The notes under the pieces were generated by a model, which was given only the letters and a program-made list of their open reading frames with translations, was not told the origin of the DNA and ran no database searches. Below are positions 1 through 6,845 of a DNA stretch of 12,014 nt, one piece after another (positions within the stretch are counted from its first letter, which is position 1; every line of letters starts with the position of its first letter). A program made the position numbers and the translations under genes. The DNA is taken from NCBI GenBank assembly GCA_905215405.1, contig CAJMQE010000103.1, forward strand, positions 1 to 12,014, given 5' to 3'. Source of the stretch: an uncultured bacterium. GTDB taxonomy: Bacteria; Bacillota; Clostridia; Lachnospirales; Lachnospiraceae.

Positions 1-1
1 C

Positions 2-43
2 ATTTCTCCGTTGGGAGAAATGGAGATGAACTCAACAGGCTAA
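2..43 (+). CDS. Possible 3' end of an upstream gene (partial)
   Basis: Read in frame 2 from the window edge, 13 sense codons (ISPLGEMEMNSTG) end in TAA at 41-43, and a hairpin terminator starts about 11-17 bases later. That spacing is what the tail of a plus-strand gene would look like. The fragment is too short to assign to a family. The same bases also form a 9-bp perfect hairpin with a GTTG loop (1-22), so a structured RNA is an alternative. The support is the stop-to-terminator spacing only. Confidence 0.3.
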   Translation: MSPLGEMEMNSTG

Positions 44-53
44 AGCCCATAAT

Positions 54-90
54 AAAAAAGGTCTTTCATATGACACGAAAGACCTTTTCT
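54..90. terminator. Bidirectional intrinsic terminator
   Basis: GGTCTTTC (60-67) pairs with GAAAGACC (77-84) around a 9-base loop. The stem is flanked by an A-run (54-59) and a T-run (85-88), so it can end transcripts in both directions. On the minus strand the stem is followed by six T, which makes it the nearest visible terminator for the chemoreceptor gene, though it lies about 205 bases beyond that gene's stop. On the plus strand it would serve whatever gene lies left of the window. Bases 91-294 hold no gene I can support. Confidence 0.75.
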
Positions 91-294
91 TATCTATTTA
101 TTATTTACGAATACCGGCTATATCAGTGTTTTGGTATTTGCGGCATTTTCTTTATTGGTGCTTTTTATATTTGGAACCTATCACTAACCTTAAAGCTATC
201 TCCCATTGCTGCTTATCCTGTTATACAAAGTCTGAATATAAAAAATCGCACACTGATATATTTCATGTAATAACCCGATCGTAAAACTTAAATA

Positions 295-1998
295 CTAGTA
301 ATGGAAAGCTTCTACATAATCTGACAGCTTGTCGGCGTTTTCCTTCATCTTTTCACTCAGTGAAAGAACAGCCTCCGTCTTTGCTGCAATATTTGTTGAA
401 CTCTCTGCTACATTATTATTACCACGTGCGCTCTCATCGACTGTAATTGCGATGGCTCCCATAGCTTCCGCGATATTATTCATATCATCAAGAAGTTCCT
501 GACTTCTCTTACTGATATTACCTGTAAAGTCATCAATATATTCAGAATCTTGTTCATATACATTTCCTGTATTTACAAGACTTTCAAATGCATCGTGAAC
601 ATCACCATTCAGATACTGCATAATATCTTCGATGATCTTAGTCAGTTCCTGAACAGAACCAACTGCTGTAGAAACAATTTCCTGAATTCTTGAAACTGCT
701 GTTGCTGATTCTAACGATAACTTCTGAATTTCCTGTGCAACTACATTAAATCCACGACCGGCTTCCCCTGCTCTTGATGCTTCAATCGTCGCATTCAGCG
801 CCAGCAGTTTGGTCTGGTCTGCAATACCGGAAATTGTATCAGCAAGCTTTTCAATCTCCATGATATTTTTGGATGTTTCAAGTGCAGCTTTTACTTTTTC
901 CTTATTGCTCTCTACCATTTCATTGGCTGCTGTCTGCTTTTCTACTGCCTTGCTACGAAGAGAAACTGCTCTGTCCTTGATATCAGATGCTCTCTGATTT
1001 CCATCTTCTGCATGATCCACGAACTTCTGCAGCATTTCTTTTACGCTTTCTACACTGGCATTGACCTGCTCTGTGCTTGCACTGGTCTCTTCCATACCTG
1101 CGGAGATTTCCTCCGTAGCCGCTACAGACTCTTCCACATTTTCAGTCAGTGCTTTCATATGATCCTGTGTATCATTTGCAATTCCATCAATGCTTTCCGA
1201 GCTCTGTACGATCTGTAGAATCATCTCACGGATCATATCAACCATATTACGACTTGCCATCGCAATTGTTCCGACTTCGTCAGTCGTCTGAATTGAATCG
1301 ATATGTTCTTCCTTTGTGAAATCCTTTTCTGATAACATATTCATCTGTTTTTCTACATACTGTAAAGGTTTAAATACGATCTTCAGAACAAAATGAATGC
1401 ATGCCAGTGCCAGTACAGAAAGTGCAATGACCCAGATCACACTGGTGATCAGCTGCTTTGAAAGTCTGGTGTTAATATCTGAAATATCTTTACCAGTGAA
1501 GAAAATACCAACGATCTTACCCGTTGAATCTTTGATTGGATTGTAGGAAACCGCACAGCTGATACCGCCTACATCTTCTACTTTTTCTATTGTTTCTCCC
1601 GCAAGAACTTTGTCTGCTATCTCTGATTTTACGCTCTGACCTTTTAATGAAGCACCGGTCTTGTCGACTGTCGTTGTAGCAACACGGACGTCCCCGTAAC
1701 AAATACTTACATGTGTATTTGTATCTTTATAAATATTTTCAATGTAACTCTGTAAGTCTGCGATAGATGCTTTACCCTTTGTCAGCACGCTAGACTGAAC
1801 TGTCCACTGTCCCGGATACTCACTACCGACCAGGCTGCTGATCAGCGTATAGTCACTTTTTGCAGATTGTACATAAATATCTTTAAAATTTGTGATGGAA
1901 TCATGATAATTGATTCCTGTCAATATGCCTGCAACCAGAATTACGAGTATAACCGCCATTACACCTAATCTGGTCTTAAGTTTCATGTTCTTTCCCAT
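295..1998 (-). CDS. Methyl-accepting chemotaxis protein (sCache-HAMP-MCP signal)
   Basis: Transmembrane chemoreceptor that would signal through CheW/CheA to the flagellar motor. In the 567 residues: a first membrane helix at about 11-28; an extracellular sensor of about 155 residues that resembles a single Cache domain, with the typical run GKIVGIFFTGKDIS (160-173); a second membrane helix at about 184-207; a HAMP linker at about 208-260; and a long helical signalling domain to the C-terminus. The CheA/CheW-contact hairpin tip is at 395-428 (QTKLLALNATIEASRAGEAGRGF and onward). The usual QTN is QTK here, with Lys397 encoded by AAA. No C-terminal CheR/CheB-binding pentapeptide is seen. The start at 1998 has GAGGAG six bases upstream. 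It is a stand-alone gene, divergent from pncB. The ligand cannot be predicted; Cache domains often bind small organic acids or amines. Confidence 0.95.
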   Translation of the reverse strand: MGKNMKLKTRLGVMAVILVILVAGILTGINYHDSITNFKDIYVQSAKSDYTLISSLVGSEYPGQWTVQSSVLTKGKASIADLQSYIENIYKDTNTHVSICYGDVRVATTTVDKTGASLKGQSVKSEIADKVLAGETIEKVEDVGGISCAVSYNPIKDSTGKIVGIFFTGKDISDINTRLSKQLITSVIWVIALSVLALACIHFVLKIVFKPLQYVEKQMNMLSEKDFTKEEHIDSIQTTDEVGTIAMASRNMVDMIREMILQIVQSSESIDGIANDTQDHMKALTENVEESVAATEEISAGMEETSASTEQVNASVESVKEMLQKFVDHAEDGNQRASDIKDRAVSLRSKAVEKQTAANEMVESNKEKVKAALETSKNIMEIEKLADTISGIADQTKLLALNATIEASRAGEAGRGFNVVAQEIQKLSLESATAVSRIQEIVSTAVGSVQELTKIIEDIMQYLNGDVHDAFESLVNTGNVYEQDSEYIDDFTGNISKRSQELLDDMNNIAEAMGAIAITVDESARGNNNVAESSTNIAAKTEAVLSLSEKMKENADKLSDYVEAFHY

Positions 1999-2052
1999 TT
2001 TTTTCTCCTCTTCTTCCAGCAGTTAGGATCTGCCAGATTCATGTTCTGCTTA

Positions 2053-2079
2053 TTATCATCGAGATGAGTGCCTTTTTTC
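2053..2079 (-). promoter_or_regulatory. Possible sigma-28 (SigD/FliA) promoter of the chemoreceptor
   Basis: On the minus strand GAAA (2079-2076), 15 bases, then GATGATAA (2060-2053). The flagellar sigma consensus is TAAA-N15-GCCGATAA, so this is 3/4 and 6/8 matches at the exact spacing. A start near 2045 would leave a leader of about 47 bases before the ATG. Chemoreceptors are common sigma-28 targets. No convincing housekeeping promoter was found at a sensible spacing. Confidence 0.4.
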
Positions 2080-2182
2080 ATAGTACTAAAGCATCATAAA
2101 ATAGTATAATAGATACAGTATTTTATTTATATCAGATATGTGACAAGATTTTCACGATATGGCTATTTTATGATATTAGCAA

Positions 2183-2211
2183 TGGTAAACCTATAGGAAA
2201 AGTGATATAAT
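2183..2211 (+). promoter_or_regulatory. Extended -10 promoter of pncB
   Basis: TATAAT at 2206-2211 is preceded by TG at 2203-2204, giving the extended -10 form TGnTATAAT. At 17 bases upstream is a weak -35 (TGGTAA, 2183-2188), as expected for extended -10 promoters. Transcription would begin near 2218, about 70 bases before the pncB start. The rest of the 291-base gap between the chemoreceptor and pncB is AT-rich and shows no other gene. Confidence 0.6.
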
Positions 2212-2289
2212 GTGGATTAAATTTACACACTAAAGTATTTTTACAAAACTATTTGTCATTACATTTTTATAACCTAAAAGGAGATTATC

Positions 2290-3738
2290 ATGAACAGAAA
2301 TCTAACGCTGTTAACGGATCTTTATGAGTTAACAATGATGCAAGGCTATTTTAAAACAAATAATAATGAAACGGTTATTTTCGATGCATTTCACAGAAAA
2401 AATCCATGTGATGGAGCCTACTCCATTTCCTGTGGGCTTGATCAGGTCATTGATTATATCAACAACCTTCATTTTGATGAAGAAGACATCTGCTACTTAC
2501 GTTCTACGAAACTGTTCGAGGAAGATTTCCTTGACTATCTTGCAAATTTCAAGTTCTCAGGCGATATTTATGCAATCCCTGAAGGAACTGCCATATTTCC
2601 AAGAGAACCAATTGTAAAAGTCATCGCTCCGATTATGGAAGCGCAGCTTGTTGAAACTGCAATTTTGAATATTATCAACCACCAGAGCCTGATTGCAACA
2701 AAATCAGCACGTGTCTGCTATGCTGCAAAAGGGGATGGCATTATGGAATTCGGACTTCGCCGTGCACAGGGCCCGGATGCCGGTATCTACGGTGCCAGAG
2801 CTGCTGTAATTGGCGGATGTATCGGTACAAGCAATGTGCTTACAGGTCAGATGTTCGATGTTCCTGTCAAAGGAACCCATGCCCACAGCTGGATCATGAG
2901 TTTTCCTGATGAATACACTGCATTTAAGAAATATTCAGAACTCTATCCACAGGCCTGCCTGTTACTGGTGGATACCTATGATACCCTTCGTTCCGGCGTA
3001 CCAAATGCAATTAAAGTATTTCATGAAATGCGTGCAGCTGGAATTCCTCTTCATAATTATGGCATTCGTCTGGACAGCGGTGATCTTGCTTACCTTTCTA
3101 AAAAAGCCCGTCAGATGCTGGATGAAGCAGGATTTGATGATGCGATCATCTCTGCCTCCAGCGATCTCGATGAATACCTGATTGACAGTTTAAAAACGCA
3201 GGGTGCTAAGATCACAAGCTGGGGCGTAGGCACCAATCTGATCACATCCAAAGACTGTCCAGCATTCGGTGGTGTATACAAGCTTGCTGCAGTCATGGAT
3301 GAGAAAACTGGTACTTTCATTCCAAAGATCAAACTGTCCGAGAACACAGAAAAAATCACAAATCCAGGTAATAAGACTGTGTACCGTGTTTATGATACAG
3401 ATGGTATGATCAAAGCGGATCTGATTGCATTTACAAATGAAACTTACTCTGAAGAAGAACCACTTCTGCTTTTCGATCCAATCGAAACATGGAAAAAGAC
3501 ACTGCTTCAGCCAGGAGAATATTCATTACGTGAAATTATGGTTCCTGTTTTTAAAGGTGGCAAATGTATCTACCAGTCTCCAAGCGTTATGAACATCCAG
3601 GCTTACTGCAAAAAAGAACTTGCAACTCTGTGGGATGAATCCAAACGACTGGTAAATCCACACGAAGTCCATGTAGATCTGTCCAAACCACTCTTTGATG
3701 TCAAAACCAAATTACTAGACAGTTATAATAAATTATAA
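2290..3738 (+). CDS. pncB: Nicotinate phosphoribosyltransferase
   Basis: Joins nicotinate to PRPP with ATP hydrolysis to make nicotinate mononucleotide, the entry step of the Preiss-Handler NAD salvage route (EC 6.3.4.21), in the cytoplasm. The 482 residues match the usual length of the Bacillus-type enzyme. Visible signatures are the N-terminal LTDLYELTMMQGYF (8-21), the RRAQGPDAG substrate-site loop (157-165), GTHAHSW at 195-201 containing the active-site His region, YGIRLDSGDL (257-266) of the PRPP-binding part, and GVGTNL (312-317). The start is set by AAAAGGAG eight bases before the ATG. It stands alone with its own promoter and terminator and is convergent with the ispE-DUF1934 cluster. 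No NAD-responsive operator or riboswitch was recognised upstream. Confidence 0.97.
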   Translation: MNRNLTLLTDLYELTMMQGYFKTNNNETVIFDAFHRKNPCDGAYSISCGLDQVIDYINNLHFDEEDICYLRSTKLFEEDFLDYLANFKFSGDIYAIPEGTAIFPREPIVKVIAPIMEAQLVETAILNIINHQSLIATKSARVCYAAKGDGIMEFGLRRAQGPDAGIYGARAAVIGGCIGTSNVLTGQMFDVPVKGTHAHSWIMSFPDEYTAFKKYSELYPQACLLLVDTYDTLRSGVPNAIKVFHEMRAAGIPLHNYGIRLDSGDLAYLSKKARQMLDEAGFDDAIISASSDLDEYLIDSLKTQGAKITSWGVGTNLITSKDCPAFGGVYKLAAVMDEKTGTFIPKIKLSENTEKITNPGNKTVYRVYDTDGMIKADLIAFTNETYSEEEPLLLFDPIETWKKTLLQPGEYSLREIMVPVFKGGKCIYQSPSVMNIQAYCKKELATLWDESKRLVNPHEVHVDLSKPLFDVKTKLLDSYNKL

Positions 3739-3819
3739 TTTTATAAATACAATCATTTGTCTGTTTGATTCGAAAGATTCTGCTACATAAGAATACTGAA
3801 TGGACAGACATTCTGCCCG

Positions 3820-3835
3820 ATCAGAATTTTCTGAT
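3820..3835. repeat. Inverted repeat downstream of pncB
   Basis: ATCAGAA-TT-TTCTGAT is a perfect 7-bp inverted repeat in the 150 bases between the pncB stop and the terminator. No T-run follows, so it is not an intrinsic terminator by itself. It may be part of a longer 3' untranslated structure, since flanking bases such as GATTCT (near 3775) and AGAATC (near 3836) are also complementary. Function unknown. Confidence 0.35.
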
Positions 3836-3888
3836 AGAATCTTCAGTTTATGACAGAACCTATTTCAATTTCATATCTAGGCATATGT

Positions 3889-3921
3889 AAAAAGATCTGA
3901 CTCGATGCCAGATCTTTTTTT
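3889..3921. terminator. Bidirectional terminator between pncB and the DUF1934 gene
   Basis: AAAAAGATCTG (3889-3899) pairs with CAGATCTTTTT (3909-3919) around a 9-base loop, followed by more T. The A/T flanks make it work in both directions. It lies about 150 bases after the pncB stop and about 22 bases after the stop of the convergent DUF1934 gene. Confidence 0.88.
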
Positions 3922-3943
3922 ATACCCTATAATTTTATTTTCA

Positions 3944-4378
3944 TCAGCCCGCTGTCTGTTTGATTTCTATTGTAACCTTACAATCAGACACATGCTGGTA
4001 GTTCACTTCCAATGCATAATCGATCAGGACCTTGATTTCTTCCTGTTCCTTCTGCTCTCTTATAATCTCGATACTTCTTGTAAAAATCCCAAGATAAATC
4101 CCGCCATATGGTGTTTCATAACAGGTCATCGTCTTCTCATTTTCCACAAACGACAAATGTGATGCAAATGAGCCTTTTCTGGTCACTTCAACATTTCCGT
4201 CACCAAATTTGATCAGATTATTTGTGATTTCTTTATCACCTTCAACCATCTCATCATATTTCACATAAGATTTTTCGTTGATTTCTTGATATTTGCCAAC
4301 ATGAATCACTTCGATTGCATCAGAATCATTATCCGCGAACTGAAGTCCATTAATACTAACCAATACCTTCTCTGTCAT
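3944..4378 (-). CDS. DUF1934 family protein (YwiB-like)
   Basis: A 144-residue cytoplasmic protein with the pattern of the DUF1934/YwiB family, which is predicted to fold as a small lipocalin-like beta barrel. The recognisable features are an N-terminal beta strand VLVSINGLQF (5-14), alternating strand-turn runs such as GKYQEINEKSYVKYDE, the VTRKGS segment, and the conserved YETPYGG..LGIFTRSIEI stretch at about 87-105, ending in VTIEIKQ. No catalytic residue set is known and the role is undefined. It is the last gene of the minus-strand cluster, 95 bases after murI, with GGAAAAGG about eight bases before the ATG. In other Firmicutes such genes sit near argS or cell-wall genes, so neighbourhood gives only a weak hint. 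No signal peptide or membrane helix is seen. Confidence 0.85.
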   Translation of the reverse strand: MTEKVLVSINGLQFADNDSDAIEVIHVGKYQEINEKSYVKYDEMVEGDKEITNNLIKFGDGNVEVTRKGSFASHLSFVENEKTMTCYETPYGGIYLGIFTRSIEIIREQKEQEEIKVLIDYALEVNYQHVSDCKVTIEIKQTAG

Positions 4379-4397
4379 AATCGTTTTCCTTTTCCTT

Positions 4398-4411
4398 CTG
4401 TAAATTTACAG
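4398..4411. repeat. 14-bp palindrome before the DUF1934 gene
   Basis: CTGTAAATTTACAG is a perfect 14-bp palindrome in the murI-DUF1934 gap, ending about 20 bases before the DUF1934 start and just upstream of its ribosome binding site. It could be an operator for a dimeric regulator or a small RNA hairpin near the translation start. No T-run follows, so it is not a terminator. Confidence 0.4.
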
Positions 4412-4473
4412 CCCAGCAATGCTAAATTTCCGATAAAGGAAAGCTCTAAAGCACCGCTGAGCTATTTCTATGT

Positions 4474-5292
4474 TTAATAATTTTCGATTGTGATCTGTTT
4501 CGTTGTTTCAATATCAAATGGCAGAATTGAATTTGCAAAATTCTTGAACTTTTCCGCTGCATCACTTACATAGAAGCGATACATCTGTGTCGGGCTATCC
4601 ACTTCACAGACATTTGCAAGTTTATTTTCTTCCAGAACTGCCTTTAACTCAATTGCTGTTTCATATGCCGGATTGATCAGGTTGACCTCTTCTCCCATGA
4701 CCTGTCTGATTGTTGAACGAATCAGTGGATAATGGGTGCATCCCATGACCAGAGTATCGATCTTTTCCTGACGGAAAGAACTCAGATAACGTTCTGCGAT
4801 CTGTGTCGTGATCGTATCATGCAGCATGCCCTCTTCCACCAGTGGACAAAATAACGGACAGGCTTTTGAAATTACTTCTGCCTTAGGATTGATTTCCTTG
4901 ATAAATGCGGCATAGGTTCCGCTATTGACGGTTCCCTCTGTTCCAATCACACCAATTCTGTTGTTTTCTGTCACAGATGCCGCTACTCTTGATCCAGGTC
5001 CAACTACACCGATAATTGGCATATCATATTCTTTCTGAACTGTTTCCAGTGCAAATGCGCTTGCTGTATTACATGCGATAACAATTGCCTTCACGCCCTC
5101 GCTCTGTAAAAAATTAATAATCTGTCTTGCATATTTTATAATCGTATCTTTTGATTTACTTCCGTAAGGAACTCTTGCGGTATCTCCAAAATAAACGATA
5201 CGCTCATTTGGAATCTGCCTCATGATTTCCCTGGCCACTGTCAGACCACCAACACCCGAATCAAATACTCCGATCGGTGCATTATCTTTCAT
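4474..5292 (-). CDS. murI: Glutamate racemase
   Basis: Interconverts L- and D-glutamate without cofactor, supplying D-Glu for peptidoglycan stem peptides (EC 5.1.1.3). The 272 residues are full length. Motifs: GVFDSGVGGLTV (8-19) with catalytic-region Asp11 and Ser12; FGDTARVPYGSK (35-46); ACNTAS (73-78) with catalytic Cys74; PGSRVA (99-104); and MGCTHYPL (183-190) with the second catalytic Cys185 and His187. All acid/base residues of the two-thiol mechanism are therefore present. The gene follows spoIIR by nine bases. Its Shine-Dalgarno TAGGAGG (5304-5298) contains the spoIIR stop codon TAG, so the two are almost certainly cotranscribed and probably translationally coupled. Confidence 0.97.
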   Translation of the reverse strand: MKDNAPIGVFDSGVGGLTVAREIMRQIPNERIVYFGDTARVPYGSKSKDTIIKYARQIINFLQSEGVKAIVIACNTASAFALETVQKEYDMPIIGVVGPGSRVAASVTENNRIGVIGTEGTVNSGTYAAFIKEINPKAEVISKACPLFCPLVEEGMLHDTITTQIAERYLSSFRQEKIDTLVMGCTHYPLIRSTIRQVMGEEVNLINPAYETAIELKAVLEENKLANVCEVDSPTQMYRFYVSDAAEKFKNFANSILPFDIETTKQITIENY

Positions 5293-5301
5293 AGTGTCCT
5301 C

Positions 5302-5925
5302 CTACTCAAATAATTTATTTAAAAATGTCAGATATTTAAACCGTATCTGCACATCTGTTTTTGAAACTGCACTGTACTCATCCTCAGTCAGCACATTTTT
5401 CAATTTCTCTTTGGAATCATCCGGAAGTGTTCCATGTGTCGCATCCACAAAACAAAGCGGCGGATACAGCACACACCACCAGTTTTTGCCTTCGTGACTT
5501 CCAATATCCACTCGAAACGCTTCATAATCTCCAGGTGGAAGTGTAATATCACCGTAGGTCTTCATAGGAAAATAGCTGTTTTCAAAATATACATTTACAC
5601 CGTAATCACTGCCGTTATCTGCAAGCGTTTCCAGTGCCACCTCTTTGATATCATCGATATGATCATTCAGGATCTGTCTGCTCTCATCTAGGCTCTCTGA
5701 CTCTGACAGCATCGGATCAAGATACGCAACCACCTGATCCTTTACCTTCAGTTTCAGTGCTTGATCCTCATCTGAATCAGAATTTGCTCTGACATGGAAC
5801 CGAATCAGTTCCTGTGCAATTCCCTGTTGTATCTGCATCATATCTTTTTTTCTATATGTAGAAACTGCAATGACCACGATCAGGCCCGCAGCAATGATAA
5901 ACATAAGACGTTTCATAATCTTCAT
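5302..5925 (-). CDS. spoIIR: Stage II sporulation protein R
   Basis: In spore formers SpoIIR is made in the forespore, exported to the space between the two membranes, and triggers SpoIIGA to cleave pro-sigma-E in the mother cell. The 207 residues have a signal/anchor helix at about 7-23. The family core follows: RFHVRANSDSDEDQALKLK (42-60), FPMKTYGDITLPPGDYEA (119-136) and GKNWWCVLYPPLCFVD (146-161). Length and motif order are normal, so the gene looks intact. The ATG at 5925 has GGGGGAA about eight bases upstream; a second ATG three codons on is an alternative. It lies between gntR and murI, and a sigma-F-like sequence lies upstream, fitting forespore expression. Confidence 0.96.
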   Translation of the reverse strand: MKIMKRLMFIIAAGLIVVIAVSTYRKKDMMQIQQGIAQELIRFHVRANSDSDEDQALKLKVKDQVVAYLDPMLSESESLDESRQILNDHIDDIKEVALETLADNGSDYGVNVYFENSYFPMKTYGDITLPPGDYEAFRVDIGSHEGKNWWCVLYPPLCFVDATHGTLPDDSKEKLKNVLTEDEYSAVSKTDVQIRFKYLTFLNKLFE

Positions 5926-5977
5926 AGATAAATTCCCCCAAATGCCTGTTAATTAGATGAATTAATTCTCTACAAAG

Positions 5978-6005
5978 ATTATTACCAGTATATTCCATTC
6001 TATGC
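5978..6005 (-). promoter_or_regulatory. Possible sigma-F promoter of spoIIR
   Basis: On the minus strand GCATA (6005-6001), 14 bases, then GGTAATAAT (5986-5978). The Bacillus sigma-F pattern is GYWTA and GGnnAnAnT separated by about 15-16 bases, so both boxes match and only the spacer is short. A start near 5970 would leave about 45 bases of leader. spoIIR is a known sigma-F target in Bacillus, which supports the call; the short spacer weakens it. Confidence 0.45.
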
Positions 6006-6014
6006 ACAGCAATC

Positions 6015-6051
6015 ATTATTTGCTGTTCATTAATAATTATTTGCTGTTCAT
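6015..6051. repeat. Tandem 16-bp repeat duplicating the gntR 3' end
   Basis: ATTATTTGCTGTTCAT occurs at 6015-6030 and 6036-6051, a 21-base period. Read on the minus strand, the gntR end ATG-AAC-AGC-AAA-TAA (M-N-S-K-stop) is repeated immediately after the gene. This looks like a recent slippage or tandem duplication that does not change the protein. The outer copy also pairs with CAGCAA at 6007-6012 to make a weak hairpin. Confidence 0.85.
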
Positions 6052-6708
6052 GATACGAACGATACCTTTTTCCTGATTATGTATATGCTGTCTTACTACA
6101 ACTTTTGCTTTATCTACATTCTTTTCTGTCAGTTGCTGAATAATATCATTATGTTCGCTGATCAGGATCGAATGTGTTCTTGCATCTTTTACATATTCCA
6201 GTCTGTATCTGTACATCTGCTCTCTCAGATTATTAATGATCTGGATCAGTCTCTGATTATCAGTCATTGCATAAATAATATCGTGGAAATGAACATCTGC
6301 ATCTACAATATTTACAACATCTTTTGATACGATGGAAGCTTCAAATAACTTGTTAGATGCTTTTAATTCATTGATCTTATCCTGTGTTACATTTTTACAT
6401 GCAAGTGTAACTGCAAGTTCTTCGAGTGTACAACGTACTTCAAGAACATCTCTCATATCTTTTTCAGTGATATGTGCAACTTCTGCACCTTTTCTAGGAA
6501 TCATAATAACCAGACCTTCCAGTTCCAGTTTTCTGATTGCTTCTCTGATTGGAGTTCTGCTGACTCCAAGTTTCTGTGCAAGCTGGATCTCCATCAGTCT
6601 TTCGCCTGGTTCAAGTTCTCCACGTAAAATTGCCTGTCTCAGTGTATTAAATACTACGTCTCTAAGTGGTAAATAATCGTTAATTGCCATTGTCAATTCG
6701 CCATTCAT
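6037..6708 (-). CDS. GntR family regulator with FCD domain (FadR-type)
   Basis: Ligand-responsive DNA-binding protein of 223 residues. The winged helix-turn-helix spans about 14-75, with the recognition region LAQKLGVSRTPIREAIRKL (43-61) and the wing at about 68-75. An all-helical FCD ligand domain follows (about 85-210). Its expected metal/ligand residues are visible: Asp138 and His142 in DADVHFHDII, His186 in SEHNDII, and His208 in RQHIHN. I chose ATG 6708 because AGGAGG (6721-6716) lies seven bases upstream; the longer reading from a TTG at 6732 would run through that site. It sits between ispE and spoIIR. A TGTATACA palindrome lies in its own promoter and another before ispE, suggesting autoregulation and control of ispE. 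The ligand is unknown; FCD proteins commonly sense organic acids. Confidence 0.94.
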   Translation of the reverse strand: MNGELTMAINDYLPLRDVVFNTLRQAILRGELEPGERLMEIQLAQKLGVSRTPIREAIRKLELEGLVIMIPRKGAEVAHITEKDMRDVLEVRCTLEELAVTLACKNVTQDKINELKASNKLFEASIVSKDVVNIVDADVHFHDIIYAMTDNQRLIQIINNLREQMYRYRLEYVKDARTHSILISEHNDIIQQLTEKNVDKAKVVVRQHIHNQEKGIVRIMNSK

Positions 6709-6758
6709 AAAATTTCCTCCTACATGTACCAAATCTTCTTTTGTCTATTGTTGCATAT

Positions 6759-6787
6759 ATAACACATGTATACACAGCAATTATCAA
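6759..6787 (-). promoter_or_regulatory. Predicted promoter of gntR with an internal operator
   Basis: On the minus strand TTGATA (6787-6782), a 17-base spacer, then TGTTAT (6764-6759), that is 5/6 and 4/6 to the housekeeping consensus. The palindrome TGTATACA (6767-6774) lies inside the spacer, where a bound repressor would block RNA polymerase. A start near 6752 would leave a leader of about 44 bases. Some expression probably also comes by read-through from ispE. Confidence 0.5.
6767..6774. promoter_or_regulatory. Candidate GntR operator, site 1 (TGTATACA)
   Basis: An 8-bp perfect palindrome in the gntR promoter spacer. FCD/GntR regulators typically bind short palindromes of the form TnGTnnnACnA or TTGTATACAA, and this fits. 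The same 8-mer recurs before ispE at 7769-7776. The flanks differ between the two sites beyond the 8 bp. Confidence 0.5.
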
Positions 6788-6808
6788 ATTACTTCTATTC
6801 TTCTATCT

Positions 6809-6827
6809 GCGGCATCCAATATGCCGC
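6809..6827. repeat. 7-bp perfect hairpin in the ispE-gntR gap
   Basis: GCGGCAT-CCAAT-ATGCCGC lies about 20 bases after the ispE stop. No T-run follows on the minus strand, so it is not a standard terminator. It may act as a processing or stability hairpin that lowers or separates expression of gntR and downstream genes from ispE. Confidence 0.45.
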
Positions 6828-6845
6828 GCTATGTATTACAAACCT

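Noticed and set aside
1..53. Possible tail of a glycine-type riboswitch (CTCAACAGGCTAAAG resembles CTCTCAGGCAAAAGG)
   Set aside because: The match is partial, the rest of the aptamer is outside the window, and no downstream target gene exists on this strand nearby.
70..270. 66-codon hydrophobic plus-strand ORF at the left end
   Set aside because: It begins inside the terminator hairpin, its only AAGG-like site is part of that stem, and the sequence is AT-rich with no recognisable pattern. It looks like chance.
809..1218. Plus-strand ORFs opposite the chemoreceptor and similar antisense frames elsewhere
   Set aside because: They mirror strongly supported genes on the other strand and have no motifs or ribosome binding sites of their own.
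3273..3280. Third copy of TGTATACA inside pncB
   Set aside because: It encodes Val-Tyr within a conserved part of the enzyme and is far from any promoter; an accidental match.
4442..4463. AGCTC/GAGCT hairpin after murI as a terminator
   Set aside because: Only five base pairs, a large loop and no clean T-run; read-through to the DUF1934 gene is more likely.
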